A DNA stretch of 64,000 bases from Mesaphorura yosii (lineage: Eukaryota > Arthropoda > Collembola > Poduromorpha > Tullbergiidae), in NCBI GenBank assembly GCA_009869945.1, contig WIXG01000173.1:62001-126000 (forward strand), in the 5' to 3' direction. The notes under the pieces are model-generated. The model was not told the origin of the DNA, did not search any database, and saw only the letters and a program-made list of their open reading frames with translations. The translations under genes and the position numbers were made by a program. This document shows, piece by piece, positions 62,062 to 64,000 of this stretch. The first letter of the stretch is position 1, and each line of letters begins with the position of its first letter.

Positions 62062-64000
62062 ATTCATGACATTGCATTGCATTCTGGAGTATTTGCGCTT
62101 CTGCTTACTTCTGGCTAGGCCGTCGGGCGTCGTTACATTGGATTGAAGGTTAAGCAACTCGGTAATGAGCGCATAGCGCACATTATTGACACGGGCATTA
62201 CGGACTCCGGACCAAATCCCTTTGCCCGTACTACCATTCTATTTAGATTAACTTGATAACAGTACTTCCCCTCTCCTCAGTAGTAAAAAGAAGGGGCATT
62301 TTTGTTCTTATTTAACCGTCGCACTAAATCATAGCACAAGTCTGAATGCGAGAAAAAAGAGCACTAAATTTTCCAATTTTTGCATAATAAAGTGAGAATT
62401 CCATGCACTTAAGTTTTATTTGTCCCTTGCTTTTGCCTTTGCATTGAGCATTGCATTATTATTTGCAGTGCAATAAATAAGGCAATGTGACCTCCGCTTG
62501 CTTATTGCATTGCTCTTGCTCGACTCCTTAAAATTCCATGCATAAAACATTTTTAATTTAAGTCGAAGTCAATTTCAAGTGAGTTTATCACATTAATTCT
62601 ATAATTTTGTGATTTACGAGTGCTTTCATGAAGAGTAGCTCGGGCGTCAGTAAAAACAGCAAGAGCCAAGACAAGAACGGGGCAAATTTGAAACCACGAC
62701 CTTTGTGGCATTGCCTTGCCACTTTAATTTTCATTAGTCTGCCATTTGACCCCGGTTCACGTAATCGCAAGTAGCTTAGGCCTGCCGGACAAGTGCAGTG
62801 AGTCGTTTTCCTTTTTTGGCCTGCTCAAATCAGCCACATTCCTGTTTTGTGATTCGTAATTGATAAGACCAAATTCCCATTAAGATTGTGTGAGTCTGGT
62901 TCATTATATACACTTTTGCGTTTTGCATCTGCAAAAACAAATTATAGAGTATGCGATTCACGATTTGAGCAGCAGCTACAGTATAGCGATGGGTCGACTC
63001 GTATAATGTCTGTTTGTTTAATTCCTAATAGATGGTTGGGAATGATGAGACAACCCACACACAGAACGCAAACTCATGTACGATAATCGCATCTTTTATT
63101 GTCTTTAACGCACCTGCTCCTTCTTCTTTGTCCACTTGCTCCTACAATCTTCAGATCTTAATTTGTTTTTGCCAGCAGCTCAGCTCGTTCAGAGCAGCCC
63201 GGCACAAAACCTGATTAATATCCGCGTAATCAAGAGCCAAGAGGTCTTTCGAGCGAGTGTGCCGTAAGCAGACAGTGTCATTTATTGTCAATTGTTCTAA
63301 TGCAAGATAAATTGCTGTTGAAATATGGCCCCGTGGCCCAAGCGAACGAGATTCCAAAGTATACGACCGTGTATGACAAATTTCTTATCGATTCTGGCCC
63401 AAGACTTAAAACAATCGTGCTTAATTGCAGCGTACGAAAAAACGGGTTGCATTTCTTGTACCAAAAACCATAAAATATTTTATTACAGAATTACAATACG
63501 CGTACTTTTATTGTTGACATGTCATGTAAGGATAAGTAATTTATTCGAGTCAACTTTCTGAACCTCACGCACACAGGCCACTCAATTTCTCGTGTGCCGT
63601 CCCGGACTCGTAAATAGTAACTGTTTCTTGAGTCTCACGTCCACGTCTCAGTCATTGATGACTCTGAAGCAAAAGTCTGCTCATTCATAAGTCCGTGTCT
63701 TCAGCCTGCTGCCGCGGAGAATTACAAAGTTCACATTTGCAATTTGGCGTCTTGGTCTTGCCTTACAAATTTTATCATTAATAAATTATCGTCGTGTCTC
63801 AATCCTTTCTTCTCTCGTCTCTCGGCTCGATTCATAAAGATAAAATAATGAAAGTCGAGTCAAAGGGGCCACGTCAAGTAAATCTTGCTCAAATAAGGAA
63901 TTATTGGCAATATATTGGAGTACTCGCGTAGACTACTACACTGTCCCGCCGTCACACCGCGTGAATGGAATGAAATTGCATCAAAATCCAGCTCACGTAC

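Larger units (their letters stand above)
55068..64000. other. Gene-poor right end of the window
   Basis: No gene could be supported. It contains a GC-rich patch at about 57950-58340, a small hairpin and tRNA-like box just after it, and CTG/GTC microsatellites near 62020-62061. Long open frames (60205-60633, 61593-62063) show no recognisable protein. Confidence 0.5.

Noticed and set aside
61593-62063. 156-codon open frame, minus strand
   Set aside because: Overlaps microsatellites and other open frames; no domain pattern.

Overview
The window comes from an arthropod nuclear genome. I infer this from three things: multi-exon genes with GT-AG introns, proteins that read as insect-type orthologues (minibrain kinase, trachealess), and long AT-leaning non-coding DNA. 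Species cannot be fixed from the sequence alone; a crustacean or springtail-like pancrustacean would fit.

Layout. (1) 1-2590, minus strand: the N-terminal and kinase-core exons of minibrain (mnb, DYRK1A family); the 3' end of the gene runs off the left edge. Its 912-base intron (1137-2048) carries two adjacent fold-back repeats whose arms look like short coding fragments of a repeated gene family (one with an F-box-like stretch, one leucine-rich-repeat-like). (2) 2591-9489: non-coding DNA upstream of mnb and of the next gene. (3) 9490-9978, plus: an intronless TMEM50 gene. (4) 10737-11870, plus: an intronless gene for a secreted, cysteine-rich, probably GPI-anchored protein of unknown function. 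(5) 13351-28757, minus: trachealess (trh, NPAS1/3 class bHLH-PAS factor), 16 coding exons that join in frame into 931 codons. It is tail-to-tail with gene 4. A decayed zinc-finger gene sits on the opposite strand in the intron after the bHLH exon. (6) 28761-64000: about 35 kb with no confident gene. It holds one well-formed candidate exon (55014-55067, minus), several short perfect hairpins, simple repeats and a doubtful fossil retroelement fragment. It is probably the 5' intron and/or regulatory domain of trh.

The genes do not form an operon or a shared pathway. mnb and trh are conserved developmental regulators (a dual-specificity kinase and a transcription factor). TMEM50 is a small membrane protein.

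Most notable: the paired fold-backs in the mnb intron (a possible hairpin-RNA source), the nested zinc-finger pseudogene in trh, and the distal candidate trh exon. Protein family assignments rest on remembered family sequences, not on a database search.
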